The notes below the pieces were generated by a model, which was not told the DNA's origin, did not search any database, and saw only the letters and a program-made list of their open reading frames with translations. Shown piece after piece: positions 41,521 through 50,702 of a stretch of DNA of 64,000 bases; the first letter of the stretch is position 1; every line of letters starts with the position of its first letter. Position numbers and translations under genes: made by a program. Origin of the DNA: CALABS01 sp050260775 (lineage in GTDB: Bacteria > Pseudomonadota > Alphaproteobacteria > Rhodospirillales > Magnetospirillaceae); assembly GCA_050260775.1 (NCBI GenBank), contig JBLNCP010000049.1:16574-80573 (forward strand), read 5' to 3'.

Positions 41521-43757
41521 TCGGCGGCTCCGGCAAGCAGGGGGTGGTCGTCGTTGGAGGCGTCGCCCGTCGGCGGGCACAGGCGCTCCATGAGGTCCGA
41601 CCAGCGTGAGGAATGGAGGCGGCGGTTGTAGGCGCAGGCGATGCCGCGCATGTAGCCGGCGTGCTTCTGGATCGACTGGCGCTCCAGGTGAAAGAGTTCG
41701 GCCGTCGGCTGGTAGCGGATGTCGAACCCGAGGGCGCGCACCTTGAGGCAGAGATCCGAATCTTCGTAATCGCCGATGACGTAGTCCTCGCAGAAGCCCC
41801 CGACGCGGTTAACCAGTTCGGTCGGCAACAGGATGGCCGCCCCGGTCACCGCCGGTACCGAGCGGGCGACACAGGCCGGCTGGTAGTCGCGCGGCATGCC
41901 CTTGTGGAAATGCTGGTTCAGCCAAGCCCCGCGCAGGTCGCGGCCGAAGAACATGCCGGCGTGCTGGAGCGACTGGTCGTCGAACAGCAGCTTGGGTCCG
42001 ACGGCGCCGACCCGGGGATCGGCCAGCTCGGCGAGCAGCGGCTCCAGCCAGCCGGGACGGTCAGGGATCACGTCGGAATTGAGGAACAGCGTCGCCGGCC
42101 CCCGGGCAGCGCGGCCGCCGGTGTTGCAGGCTGACGAGAAGCCGTAGTTGGCGCTCTGGACCAGCAGGGTCATCGGAACGCCGTAGAGGGCGTGCAGGCC
42201 GAGCAGCAGGTGCTCGCATTCGTCGCGCTGCTCGGGCGAGTCCAGCACGTAGATCAGCTCGACATCGGCCAGCGAGCGGTCGACGGCGAAGGCCGAGATC
42301 TGGAAGCGCAGGAAGTCCAGCACGCGATAGAGCGGGACCACGATGGTGGCGCGAGGGCGGGCGACCGGCGTGCCGAACTCGATCCGCTCGGGCTCGCGCC
42401 GCGTGGCCATGGTCGCCGCATGCAGGGCGGCCACCGCCGGCCCGATGCAGCAGTCGAGCGCCTCGGGCGAGGCGAAGGTCGGAGGCACCGCGCCCAGCAC
42501 GGCGTCGCGGGCCTGACGCGGGTCCTGCGGCGGCAGGGCCGGCACCAGGTCGAGCACGGCGCCCGAACGCAGGTGCAGCTCGAAGCGGTGCTGGCGGCTG
42601 GGGGTGCCGCCGGCGAAGTTCGGGACATAGGTGGCGAAACCCCAGCGCTCGCCGGTCCGCTCTCCGTACTGGTCGGCGACGTCGGGGCGTGGGAACCGCA
42701 CCATGGGGGCGCCGAGGTCGCGGCGCTCGCCGAGGGCGGAGACCGCGTCGATGCGGGCGATCATGTCGTGGGGGTCGCGCAGCCAGCCGGAGACGAACAG
42801 CCCCTTGCCATCCGAGAGGGCGAGGTCGATGTCGGCGCCCAGCGGCCGGCTCTTGGCGAAGACCGCGCGGCGGGGCAGCGGGGCGAGCAGCTGCATCTCG
42901 TCGAGGACCGCCGCGGCCTCGGGATGGGTGGCGCCCCGGGCGGCGAGGCCTGCGGCGATGCAGTCGCGCACCGAGTGGGGCACCGGCGTGCGTTCCAGCC
43001 ACTCATGCAGGCGAAGGGCCGGCAGGGCGCCGCGCAGCTCCCGGCAGGCCACGGCGCCGTCGGCGGCGAACAGGACGATCCGCGCACCCTCGGCGCAGTC
43101 GTCCAGCATCAGATGGAAGGGCGTCTGTCCGTTGCGGCTGCCGGACGGGTCGGATACCGGGCGGGCGGCCACGGCCCGGACCCGCGACCGCTCGACCACC
43201 AGGGCGCGCACGATCTCGCCGCCGTCGGCGGGAAGGGCGCCTTGCGCAAGGGTCAGTCCGCGCGCGGCCTCGATCACCGGCACCAGGGGCGCCGGTTCCG
43301 GGAACAGCTCGGCCAGCAGGGCACCTGCCACGGCGGCGAAGCGCCGCTCGTCCCGCTGGGCGAAGGCGGCGCGGCAGAATTCCAGCACGCAGGACAGCAC
43401 CTTGGCCTGCGAGGCCGGGGCCAGCCCGCCGACCAGCTGGCCGGCGTCGAATTCCTGGGCGCCGTGGCCCGGGGCCTCGGCTACGGGCGTGCCCTGCGAC
43501 GAGAAGGTCAGCGCATCACCGCGCTGGGCGGCCGGCCAGCGCAGGGCGACCAGGGTGCGGGTGCCGCCCCAGGTGGTGGCCAGCGTCAGCGAGGCCTGGG
43601 TTCGGGGGACGGGCTTGCCGGCGGCCGCCACGTCCACGCGATGGGGCGCCCGCTGGGAAGGCCGTGCCGGAACGGCATCGTCCCAGACGGCGAGCACGGC
43701 ATCGCCGACCAGGGCATGAATACGGGGGGTGGCAACGTCCGGACGATCGTCCTGCAT
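41517..43757 (-). CDS. GT2-family glycosyltransferase with long N-terminal region
   Basis: 746 residues. The N-terminal ~460 residues resemble those of the 730-residue neighbour in layout and contain the module GLFVSGWLRDPHDMIARID. The C-terminal GT2 domain begins ATIVVPLYRVLDFLRFQISAF, has a DSPEQ loop, SSACNTGG, and LFLNSDVIPDRPGW where NSDV stands in the DxD place, then GPKLLFDDQSLQHAG and YEDSDLCLKVRALGF with the acidic base. It is likely active, unlike its neighbour. First gene of the operon, 70 bp downstream of the RTX gene with a strong hairpin between. Confidence 0.85.
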   Translation of the reverse strand: MQDDRPDVATPRIHALVGDAVLAVWDDAVPARPSQRAPHRVDVAAAGKPVPRTQASLTLATTWGGTRTLVALRWPAAQRGDALTFSSQGTPVAEAPGHGAQEFDAGQLVGGLAPASQAKVLSCVLEFCRAAFAQRDERRFAAVAGALLAELFPEPAPLVPVIEAARGLTLAQGALPADGGEIVRALVVERSRVRAVAARPVSDPSGSRNGQTPFHLMLDDCAEGARIVLFAADGAVACRELRGALPALRLHEWLERTPVPHSVRDCIAAGLAARGATHPEAAAVLDEMQLLAPLPRRAVFAKSRPLGADIDLALSDGKGLFVSGWLRDPHDMIARIDAVSALGERRDLGAPMVRFPRPDVADQYGERTGERWGFATYVPNFAGGTPSRQHRFELHLRSGAVLDLVPALPPQDPRQARDAVLGAVPPTFASPEALDCCIGPAVAALHAATMATRREPERIEFGTPVARPRATIVVPLYRVLDFLRFQISAFAVDRSLADVELIYVLDSPEQRDECEHLLLGLHALYGVPMTLLVQSANYGFSSACNTGGRAARGPATLFLNSDVIPDRPGWLEPLLAELADPRVGAVGPKLLFDDQSLQHAGMFFGRDLRGAWLNQHFHKGMPRDYQPACVARSVPAVTGAAILLPTELVNRVGGFCEDYVIGDYEDSDLCLKVRALGFDIRYQPTAELFHLERQSIQKHAGYMRGIACAYNRRLHSSRWSDLMERLCPPTGDASNDDHPLLAGAAE

Positions 43758-43791
43758 ACCGGGCGGGTTCCTGTGGGAAAGGAAAATGGAG

Positions 43792-43821
43792 GGGCGCCGC
43801 CCGCCTGGGGCGGGGGCGCCC
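43792..43821 (-). terminator. Strong terminator between RTX gene and the glycosyltransferase operon
   Basis: On the minus strand the arms GGGCGCC-CCCGCC and GGCGGG-GGCGCCC form a 13-bp stem with a one-base bulge and a 3-nt loop, starting 6 bp after the RTX stop; the minus strand then reads CTCCATTTTCC, giving a short U-run. It should limit read-through and allow higher expression of the RTX gene than of the operon. Confidence 0.7.
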
Positions 43822-43827
43822 GTTCAC

Positions 43828-44457
43828 TCAGTGGATGACGAAGAAGGCGTTGGGATCGTGGTGGACGTCGTCGGCCGACACGCCGACCAGGGTGACGGTG
43901 TGGCCCTGGCCGAGATCGACGACCGCGTTGCCGTGGGCGTCCTGGCCGACATGGTTGGTGAGGTCGGCCGCCTTCTCGACCGCGAGGCCGTTGATGTTGC
44001 GGGCGATCTGCAGGATGTCCTGGCCCTTCTGGAAGTCGAGCACCACGTCCTGGCCGCTGCCGCTGTTGAACACGAAGGTGTCGTGCCCCTTGTTGCCGGT
44101 CAGCATGTCGTTGCCGGCGTCGCCGGACAGCACGTCGTCGCCCTTGCCGCCGACCAGGATGTCGTTGCCGGCGCTGCCGGCCAGGGCGTCGGCGCCGTGC
44201 TTGCCCAGCATCAGATCGTTGCCGTCGGTGCCGGTCAAATGATCGTTGCCGTGGCCGCCGATGACAGCATTCTTCGAACCGCTGAAAATGTCATTCGAGC
44301 TGTCGCCGAAATAATCATGGGAAAGGCGGGCTTGGAAAATCGCATCGTCTTTGCCATGACCATCGAACATGTGATCGGTATTGCCGTGACCGGCCCAACC
44401 GGGCTGGTGGGTACCGATATTGTCGTGGCCGTAGGCTCCCCCGTGCAGCGTTGCCAT
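43828..44457 (-). CDS. Small RTX calcium-binding protein, type I secretion substrate
   Basis: 209 residues without N-terminal signal. His/Gly-rich N-terminus, then about six nonapeptide RTX repeats (GGxGxDxLx) between residues ~60 and 130, for example GGHGNDHLTG, GTDGNDLML, GGKGDDVLS and GDAGNDMLT, which fold as a calcium parallel beta-roll. The C-terminus (VTLVGVSADDVHHDPNAFFVIH) follows the PrtC-like domain pattern that holds the uncleaved secretion signal. Likely exported by the transporter at 32854-35917. No enzyme domain is visible, so it may be structural or adhesive. Confidence 0.85.
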   Translation of the reverse strand: MATLHGGAYGHDNIGTHQPGWAGHGNTDHMFDGHGKDDAIFQARLSHDYFGDSSNDIFSGSKNAVIGGHGNDHLTGTDGNDLMLGKHGADALAGSAGNDILVGGKGDDVLSGDAGNDMLTGNKGHDTFVFNSGSGQDVVLDFQKGQDILQIARNINGLAVEKAADLTNHVGQDAHGNAVVDLGQGHTVTLVGVSADDVHHDPNAFFVIH

Positions 44458-44662
44458 TTATCCTTTACTCCCTCGGGTTTGTTGGTCGGCCAAGTACTAC
44501 TTTATTGCTAGCTCCAAGGGGGGTGGCAAAAAGTGGCCCTGCCGTGACCGAGAAAGGACCCGTTGCACCATCGGGGGGGGCCGAAGCGCTTCGGGATGAG
44601 GTTTCCTCCGCCTTAACTCCCCGGGCGCTACCCCGGCCGCTTGGGCTTGTAGAGGAGGTCGC

Positions 44663-45898
44663 GTGAAGCGGAACGCACGGGTGTTGCTGGGACTGGGGCT
44701 GGTCGGTCTGGGGGGCTGGGCGGTGATGCCCGGGATGATCCATCCGATCAGCACCGACGCGATGGTCAACGCCGAGGTCGTCACCCTGCGTGCCCCGGTC
44801 GAAGGCCAGCTCCAGGTGCCGGGGACACTGGCGGTGGGCGAGCGGGTGGCGACCGGCGACACGGTGGCTTGGGTGCGGGCCATCCGTCCCGAGACCGTCC
44901 GGCGCGATGGTCTGGCTCTCGATCTCGCCGGCCAGCGCCGGCTCGTCGAAGCGCTGGCTGAGGAAGATGCCAGCCTGGCCAGGCTCGAACAGGAACTGAC
45001 CGCCCGCAGCCAGGACTACCGCGCCGCCGCCCGCCGCCGCCTGGGCCTGGCCGAGACCGAGGCGGCCGCCCGCCTTCGCGCCGCCGAGGCGAACTACAGC
45101 CGCCTTGCCGCCGAACTGAACCGCAAGCAGGTGCTGCTGGCCAAGGATCTGGTCGCGCCGGTGGCGGTGGAAGCGGCGCGGGCTGACGAGAGGGCGGCCA
45201 AGGCCGAGGTCGATGCCGGGCGCGCCGAACTGGCCCGCGTCGCCGCCGAGGCCGCGGCGGTGCGCAAGGGCGCCTTCGTGGTCGGCGGCAGCGACGTGTC
45301 CCCGTATTCCGACCAGCGCCGCGACGAGTTGCGCATCAAGCGCGCCGCCCGCGCCGTCGAGGCGGCGCAGGCCCGGATCCGGGTGGGCGAGCTCACCCGC
45401 CAGCTGCAGGCCGAGGAAGCCCAGGCGGCCAAGCTCTCCAGCGCCAAACTGGCCGCCCCCGTCACCGGCGTGGTCTGGCAGCGCTTCGCCGCCGAGGGCG
45501 ACACCGTGCGGCCGGGGGACCCGGTGGTGGGCCTGGTCGACTGCAAATCCCTGTTCCTGACCGCGGTGCTGCCCAAGCGCTATTTCGCCGACCTCAAGGC
45601 CGGCGACCAGGCCACCGCCCGCCTCTCGGGAGTGGCCGAGCCGGTGAAGGCGGTCATCCAGTCGGTGCGCGCCGGCGGAGGCGCCCAGGCCAACGGGGCG
45701 GCCGCGGTGAGTCCCGGTGCCGAAGAGGGGCGGGATGTGGTGATCACCCTGGCGGTCCACGACCGGCGGCTGGGCAACCGGTCCGACAACCTCTGCCAGG
45801 TCGGGCAGCACGCCACGGTGACCTTCGCGACGCCGGCCCTCAAGCCGCTGGTCGATGCGGTCGCCGACGCCATCCCCGGGAGCGATGGTGCTTCCTGA
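44663..45898 (+). CDS. HlyD-like membrane fusion protein paired with a PilZ glycan synthase
   Basis: 411 residues from GTG 44663, which follows GAGGAGG. One N-terminal TM (about 7-25), a lipoyl half (LRAPVEGQLQVPG), a long coiled-coil hairpin (about 85-255), the second lipoyl half (LAAPVTGVVWQRFAAEGD) and a barrel-like C-terminus. This is the layout of periplasmic adaptors such as those partnered with alginate or similar synthases (Alg44-like periplasmic part). It overlaps the synthase gene by 14 bp, so the pair likely forms a synthesis/export complex. Divergent from the RTX gene, sharing the 205-bp region 44458-44662. Confidence 0.82.
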   Translation: MKRNARVLLGLGLVGLGGWAVMPGMIHPISTDAMVNAEVVTLRAPVEGQLQVPGTLAVGERVATGDTVAWVRAIRPETVRRDGLALDLAGQRRLVEALAEEDASLARLEQELTARSQDYRAAARRRLGLAETEAAARLRAAEANYSRLAAELNRKQVLLAKDLVAPVAVEAARADERAAKAEVDAGRAELARVAAEAAAVRKGAFVVGGSDVSPYSDQRRDELRIKRAARAVEAAQARIRVGELTRQLQAEEAQAAKLSSAKLAAPVTGVVWQRFAAEGDTVRPGDPVVGLVDCKSLFLTAVLPKRYFADLKAGDQATARLSGVAEPVKAVIQSVRAGGGAQANGAAAVSPGAEEGRDVVITLAVHDRRLGNRSDNLCQVGQHATVTFATPALKPLVDAVADAIPGSDGAS

Positions 45899-47831
45899 GT
45901 TGGCGCCCACGCTGGTGCTGGCCGGCCTGGCGGTGCTGGTGCTGCCCTCGGTCTCGCGCGGCGACGGCCGGGGCCGTGCGGCGGTCATGCTGGTGGCCGT
46001 CGCGGCGATGCTGCGCTACCTGATATGGCGACTGACCGAGACACTGCCGCCGCTGTCGGCCGCCCCTGCCGATCTGTGGATGTGGGCGATGGCGGTGTTC
46101 GAGGCTCTGGCGCTTGGCAATGCGATCCTGACGGCGCTGTTCCTGATCCGCCGCTCCGACCGCAGCCGCGAGGCCGACCTGGGCGAGGCCCGACTGGTGG
46201 CCCGGGGCTCGTTGCCTGGCGTCGATGTGATCCTGCCCACCTACAACGAAGGTCCGGAGATCCTCGAGCGCTCCATCCTCGGCGCCCTGGCGCTCGATTG
46301 GCCCGACCTCAGGGTCTGGGTGCTCGACGACGGCCGGCGGCCGTGGCTGGCCGAGCTCTGCCGCGCCAACGGCGTGCGCTACGCCACCCGCCAGGGCAAC
46401 GACAACGGCAAGGCCGGCAATATCAATGCCTGGCTGGATTCCGGTCGGGCCGAGGCGGCGCCCTACCTCCTGGTGCTCGACGCCGATTTCGTGCCCCAGC
46501 GCAATCTGCTGCGGCGGGTGGTCGGGCTGTTCGACGACGACACGATTGCCCTGGTGCAGACGCCCCAGAGCTTCTTCAACCCCGACCCGATCCAGCTCAA
46601 CCTGCTGGCGGGCGGGGCGTTCGCCGACGAACAGCGCTTCTTCTACCATGAGTTCCAGCCGGCCCTGGACGCGTGGGGCGCATCGTTCTGTTGCGGCACG
46701 TCCTTCGTGGTGCGCCGCGACCGCCTGGACGCGGTCGGAGGCATTCCCACCTGCACGGTCACCGAGGACATGATGACCACCTATGCGCTGGCCGCCCGGG
46801 GCTGGCGCACCGTCTATCTGGCCGAGCCGCTGTCGGTGGGGATGGCGCCGGAAGGACTGGCGGAATTCGTGAGCCAGCGCGGGCGCTGGTGCCTGGGGAC
46901 GGTGCAGGCCCTGCGCTCGCCCGCCGGGCCGTTGCGGGTGCTCTCCCTCTCCTGGGCGCATCGCCTGTGCTTCTTCAATGCCCAGCTGTTCTGGCTGGCC
47001 TCGGTTCCGCTGATGCTGCTGGCGATGGCCGCTCCCGCCGTGTTCTGGTGGACGGGAACGCCCGCCTTCCTCGCCGAACCGGGTGAGTTCCTGTCTTACT
47101 TCGGCCCCCGCTTCCTCGCCGAGGCGGTGGCGATCGGCTGGGTGTCGCGCTGGTCGGTGATGCCGCTGCTCTCGGGCATCGCCCCGCTGGTGGTCGCTCC
47201 CGCCGCCGCCGCCGCCGCGCTGAAGGCGCTGTTCTTTCCGTATGGCCATCGCTTCCGCGTGACGCTGAAGGGCGGTGACCGAGGCCGCGTGGTGGTGCAC
47301 CGCTCGGCCCTCGTGTGGCTGGGCGGGCTGATGGCGTTGATCGCGGCCGGCATGGCGGCGGGCCAGTTCCCCGAACTCGCCGCCCCGGTCGTCGCGAGGG
47401 CGAACACGGTGAACATCGCCTGGAGCGGTTACGCCTTGCTGCTGCTCTTCCTCGCCATGCTGGTGTGCGTGGAACTGCCGCGCCGCCGCCGTGAGGAACG
47501 GGTTCGCTTCGACGAGGCCGCCCGCCTCGGGGGCCGGCCCGTCATGCTGATCGATCTTTCGCTCGGCGGCGCCCAGGTCGCCTGCAAAGGGGACACGGAG
47601 GTGGAGGCGGGCCCCTTGTGCCTCCAGGTCTCCGAGGTAGGGTCGTTGCCCTGCCGCGTGGTCCGGCGCGACCGGGAGCGGCTGTTCCTCGCCTTCGCCG
47701 ACCTGGGCGAGGCCCGGGCGGCGTTGGTGCGCAAGATCTACACCGGTCCGTGCATCCTGCCGCAGGCGCGGCTGTCGCCATCGGCGGCCTACCGGGGTGC
47801 TTTCAAGCGGGGGTTCGTCTCAAGGTTGTAA
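45885..47831 (+). CDS. Cellulose-synthase-like GT2 (BcsA family) with C-terminal PilZ domain
   Basis: 648 residues. Inner-membrane processive glycosyltransferase: TMs near 8-25, 55-75, then a GT2 core with DVILPTYNEGPEI, VLDDG, LVLDADF, TVTEDMM and QRGRW (the QxxRW acceptor motif), further TMs, and a C-terminal PilZ domain (about 535-625) with RRRREERVRF and LIDLSLGGAQV, matching RxxxR and DxSxxG that bind cyclic di-GMP. So polymer synthesis should be switched on by cyclic di-GMP. BcsB, BcsC and BcsZ are absent, and an HlyD-like protein takes their place, so the polymer may not be cellulose. Start ATG 45885 overlaps the upstream gene; 45855 is also in frame. Confidence 0.88.
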   Translation: MVLPELAPTLVLAGLAVLVLPSVSRGDGRGRAAVMLVAVAAMLRYLIWRLTETLPPLSAAPADLWMWAMAVFEALALGNAILTALFLIRRSDRSREADLGEARLVARGSLPGVDVILPTYNEGPEILERSILGALALDWPDLRVWVLDDGRRPWLAELCRANGVRYATRQGNDNGKAGNINAWLDSGRAEAAPYLLVLDADFVPQRNLLRRVVGLFDDDTIALVQTPQSFFNPDPIQLNLLAGGAFADEQRFFYHEFQPALDAWGASFCCGTSFVVRRDRLDAVGGIPTCTVTEDMMTTYALAARGWRTVYLAEPLSVGMAPEGLAEFVSQRGRWCLGTVQALRSPAGPLRVLSLSWAHRLCFFNAQLFWLASVPLMLLAMAAPAVFWWTGTPAFLAEPGEFLSYFGPRFLAEAVAIGWVSRWSVMPLLSGIAPLVVAPAAAAAALKALFFPYGHRFRVTLKGGDRGRVVVHRSALVWLGGLMALIAAGMAAGQFPELAAPVVARANTVNIAWSGYALLLLFLAMLVCVELPRRRREERVRFDEAARLGGRPVMLIDLSLGGAQVACKGDTEVEAGPLCLQVSEVGSLPCRVVRRDRERLFLAFADLGEARAALVRKIYTGPCILPQARLSPSAAYRGAFKRGFVSRL

Positions 47832-47961
47832 TGGGGCGAGCCCCTTTTGCGGAGGTGGCCGCCAGGGTATCGTCGTATGGGTGCCATGCTCTTTGGTATC
47901 GGTCTTCGGCCAGAGCCGGCCGCTATGCTTACCTCCGGGGTCCCCCGGTTGGAGGTCCGCG

Positions 47962-49086
47962 ATGATCACCTGGCTGGACCGCCTCGACAGTGCGACGATC
48001 CGCGATGCGCTCTCCCGCTGGACGGGCGGCAGCGTCCTCGCCCTGGTCGCGGATGCGGACCGCGCCGGCGTCCCCGTGCTGCAGTCGGTGTGCCGGGACC
48101 TGGGCGTCGGCGTGTGCGGGGCCGTGTTCCCCGAATTGCTGGTTGATGCGCAGTTGGGGCAGCGAGGCGCGGTGTTGCTGCGTGTCGACGGGCCGCCGCC
48201 CCTGCTGATCGGAGAGGTCTCGGCCGCCGACGGCATCGCCAGGACGGCCACCGCCCTTGCCGGTTACGTCGAGAACCATCGTGCCCCCGACGAGTTCAAC
48301 GCGGCGCTGCTGTGCATCTTCGACGCCCTCGTCCCCAACATCGCCAGCCACCTGGATGCCTGGCAACTGCAGTTGGCCGACCGCGTGCGTTATTTCGGCG
48401 CCAATGCCGGCAATGAGGCCTTCGCCGCCACGCCATGCCTGTTCGATTCCGAGCGCTTCATCGGCGATGGATTGCTGGCGCAGTTGCTCCCCGGCCACCC
48501 CGGCGCCTGCGTCAGCCATGGCTACGAGGTGCCCGATGCCCTGATCGCGGCCACGTCATCGGACGGCAACCGCATCATCCAGATCGACTGGCGGCCGGCG
48601 CTCGAGGTCTACCGGGATCTGATGCTCCAGCGCTACGGCATCGAGATCGACCGGGAATCCTTCTACCGCTACGCCGTCCATTTCCCGTTCGGGATCGTGC
48701 GGGCGGACGGTGAATTGCTGGTGCGCATCCCGGTGGCGCTGGGTCCCGACGACAGCATCGTCTGTGTCGGCGAAGTGCCGGCCAACGCCATCCTGACCCT
48801 GCTGGACGCGCGGGCCTGCACCGCCTCGGTCCCCGGCGACATCGCCGCCTGCCTGGCCGAGATCGCGCCGGTTACCAACCGGGACCTGCTCCTCTTCTAT
48901 TGCGCCGGGCGGCGGATGCACAAGGGGCCCGAGGTGGTGACCGAACTGGCCGCCATCCGGGAGGCCTCCGGCGCCGCCCACCTCTTCGGGGCGCTCTCGC
49001 TGGGCGAGATCGGCGCCTCCGCCGAGGGCGGGTATCCGCTGTTCCACAACGCGACCGTGGTGGGGGTGCCGTGGAACAACGCATGA
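47962..49086 (+). CDS. FIST domain sensor protein
   Basis: 374 residues with FIST_N (about 20-205) and FIST_C (about 210-365) patterns, for example GGSVLALVADAD, GGNAGNE-like FGANAGNEAF, and the C-terminal LLFYCAGRRMHKG and HLFGALSLGEIGA followed by HNATVVGV, the characteristic FIST ending. FIST domains bind small ligands such as amino acids. ATG 47962 follows GGAGG. Its stop overlaps the kinase start (ATGA), so it most likely senses a ligand on behalf of that kinase, as described for FIST-linked signal proteins. Confidence 0.85.
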   Translation: MITWLDRLDSATIRDALSRWTGGSVLALVADADRAGVPVLQSVCRDLGVGVCGAVFPELLVDAQLGQRGAVLLRVDGPPPLLIGEVSAADGIARTATALAGYVENHRAPDEFNAALLCIFDALVPNIASHLDAWQLQLADRVRYFGANAGNEAFAATPCLFDSERFIGDGLLAQLLPGHPGACVSHGYEVPDALIAATSSDGNRIIQIDWRPALEVYRDLMLQRYGIEIDRESFYRYAVHFPFGIVRADGELLVRIPVALGPDDSIVCVGEVPANAILTLLDARACTASVPGDIAACLAEIAPVTNRDLLLFYCAGRRMHKGPEVVTELAAIREASGAAHLFGALSLGEIGASAEGGYPLFHNATVVGVPWNNA

Positions 49087-50693
49087 AGCGCGAGCAGATC
49101 CTCTCGGTTCTATGCGACCTCGCCTTCACCATCGGCGGCGAGGTCTCGCCCCAGCCGCTGATGACCAAGACCCTGCAGCGTTTCCTCTATCACACCGGCT
49201 TTCCCGTCGGCCTGATGCTGGCCCATGAGGCGGCGCCGGACCAGGCGGCCGACGTGGTCGGCACGCTGGAGGTGGTGATCGGCGACTACACCCTGCAGCG
49301 CCGGCAGGGCGGCAGGATCACGGTCCCCGGCCGGCTGCTGGCGGCCGAGCCCCGGCTGATCGACGACGCGGCGCTGCTCGCGCCGTTGGGGACCCGGCGG
49401 TCCATGGCGGTGGCGCTCAGCCTTCCGGTGAAGGATTTCGGGCATGCCCTGCTGCTGTCGCCGCGGGCGCTGTCGTCCGCTCTGCCGCTGACCGAGATCT
49501 TCGTGCCGGTGCTGCCGCGCTTCGCCACCGCCATCACCCTGTGCCGGGAACACGAGCGCCAGAGCGAATCGCGCCGGCGCATCCTGGTCGAGGTCATCGA
49601 GCAGAGCCCGGTCAGCATCGTCATCACCGATGCCGAGGGCGTCATAGAATACGTCAACGCCTGCTTCTGCGAGACCACCGGCTTTGCGCGCGACGAGGTG
49701 ATCGGCGACAACCCGCGCATCCTCCAGGGCGGCGCCAAGACGACGGCGGACTATGCCGAGCTGTGGCGAACCATCAGGTCGGGACGCATCTGGCGCGGCG
49801 AGTTCCTCAACAAGCGCAAGGACGGCTCGCTGTTCTGGGAGCGCGCCGTCATCGCCCCGGTGCGTGAAGTGGACGGCGCCATCACCCATTTCGTCGGGGT
49901 GAAGGAGGATATCACCGAGAAGCGGGCCAAGGAGGAGGAGCTGCGCCGGCTGATCGAGCACCTCACCGAGACCAATACCGAACTGGCCCGCTTCGCCTAC
50001 GTCGCCTCGCACGATCTCAGGGAGCCGTTGCGCACGATCACCTCGTTCGCCCAGTTGCTCGGGCGACGCTACCACGGCCGCCTGGATGCCGAGGCCGACG
50101 AGTTCATCGGCTTCGTGGTGTCCTCGGCCAAGCGGATGGACGATCTGATCCGCGACCTGCTGGTCTATTCGGGCATCTCGGTCAAGGGCAGCCAGTTCAA
50201 GCCGGTCGCCGTGGCCCAGGCGGCGGAATACGCCTTGCTCAATCTCCGTGAAAGCATCGAGGAGGCGGGGGCGGTGGTGGAGGTCGGGCCGCTGCCGACC
50301 ATCGAGGGCGACGAGGTCCAGATCACGCAGTTGCTTCAGAACCTGATCGGCAATGCCGTGAAGTTCCGGCGCGAAGACGTCAAGCCGATCGTGCGGGTCT
50401 CCGCCGAACCGTGCGAGGGCGGTTGGCTGTTCACCGTGGCCGACAACGGGATCGGGATCGAGCCGACGGAGCAGGACGTGTTCGAGATCTTCCGCCGGCT
50501 GCATCCGCAGAGCCGCTATCCGGGGACCGGCGTCGGCCTGGCCATCTGCAAGCGCATCGTCGAGCGCCACGGCGGGCGGATCTGGTACGAACCCAATCCG
50601 GGGGGAGGAGCGGCGTTCCGCTTCAGTATCGGTGTGACGGCCGGAGCGTTGGCCGCGAGCCCTTCGAAGCAGGTGGAACCGGCCGCCCCGTGA
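49083..50693 (+). CDS. Soluble PAS histidine kinase coupled to FIST protein
   Basis: 536 residues, no TM. N-terminal ~165 residues are a GAF-like region of unknown ligand, PAS at about 175-300 (DAEGVIEYVNACFCETTGF, GDNPRILQGG), HisKA with the phospho-His in YVASHDLREPLRTI, then ATPase motifs NLIGNAVKF, DNGIGIEP and GTGVGLAI. The short DHp-CA region resembles phytochrome-type kinases. Start ATG overlaps the FIST stop, so the two are made in a fixed ratio. No receiver gene is adjacent. Convergent with the Crp gene at 50703, 9 bp away. Confidence 0.92.
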   Translation: MKREQILSVLCDLAFTIGGEVSPQPLMTKTLQRFLYHTGFPVGLMLAHEAAPDQAADVVGTLEVVIGDYTLQRRQGGRITVPGRLLAAEPRLIDDAALLAPLGTRRSMAVALSLPVKDFGHALLLSPRALSSALPLTEIFVPVLPRFATAITLCREHERQSESRRRILVEVIEQSPVSIVITDAEGVIEYVNACFCETTGFARDEVIGDNPRILQGGAKTTADYAELWRTIRSGRIWRGEFLNKRKDGSLFWERAVIAPVREVDGAITHFVGVKEDITEKRAKEEELRRLIEHLTETNTELARFAYVASHDLREPLRTITSFAQLLGRRYHGRLDAEADEFIGFVVSSAKRMDDLIRDLLVYSGISVKGSQFKPVAVAQAAEYALLNLRESIEEAGAVVEVGPLPTIEGDEVQITQLLQNLIGNAVKFRREDVKPIVRVSAEPCEGGWLFTVADNGIGIEPTEQDVFEIFRRLHPQSRYPGTGVGLAICKRIVERHGGRIWYEPNPGGGAAFRFSIGVTAGALAASPSKQVEPAAP

Positions 50694-50702
50694 ACGGGGC
50701 GT

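Noticed and set aside
44663..47831. Complete cellulose synthase operon
   Set aside because: Only a BcsA-like gene is present; no BcsB, BcsC or BcsZ sequence on either side.
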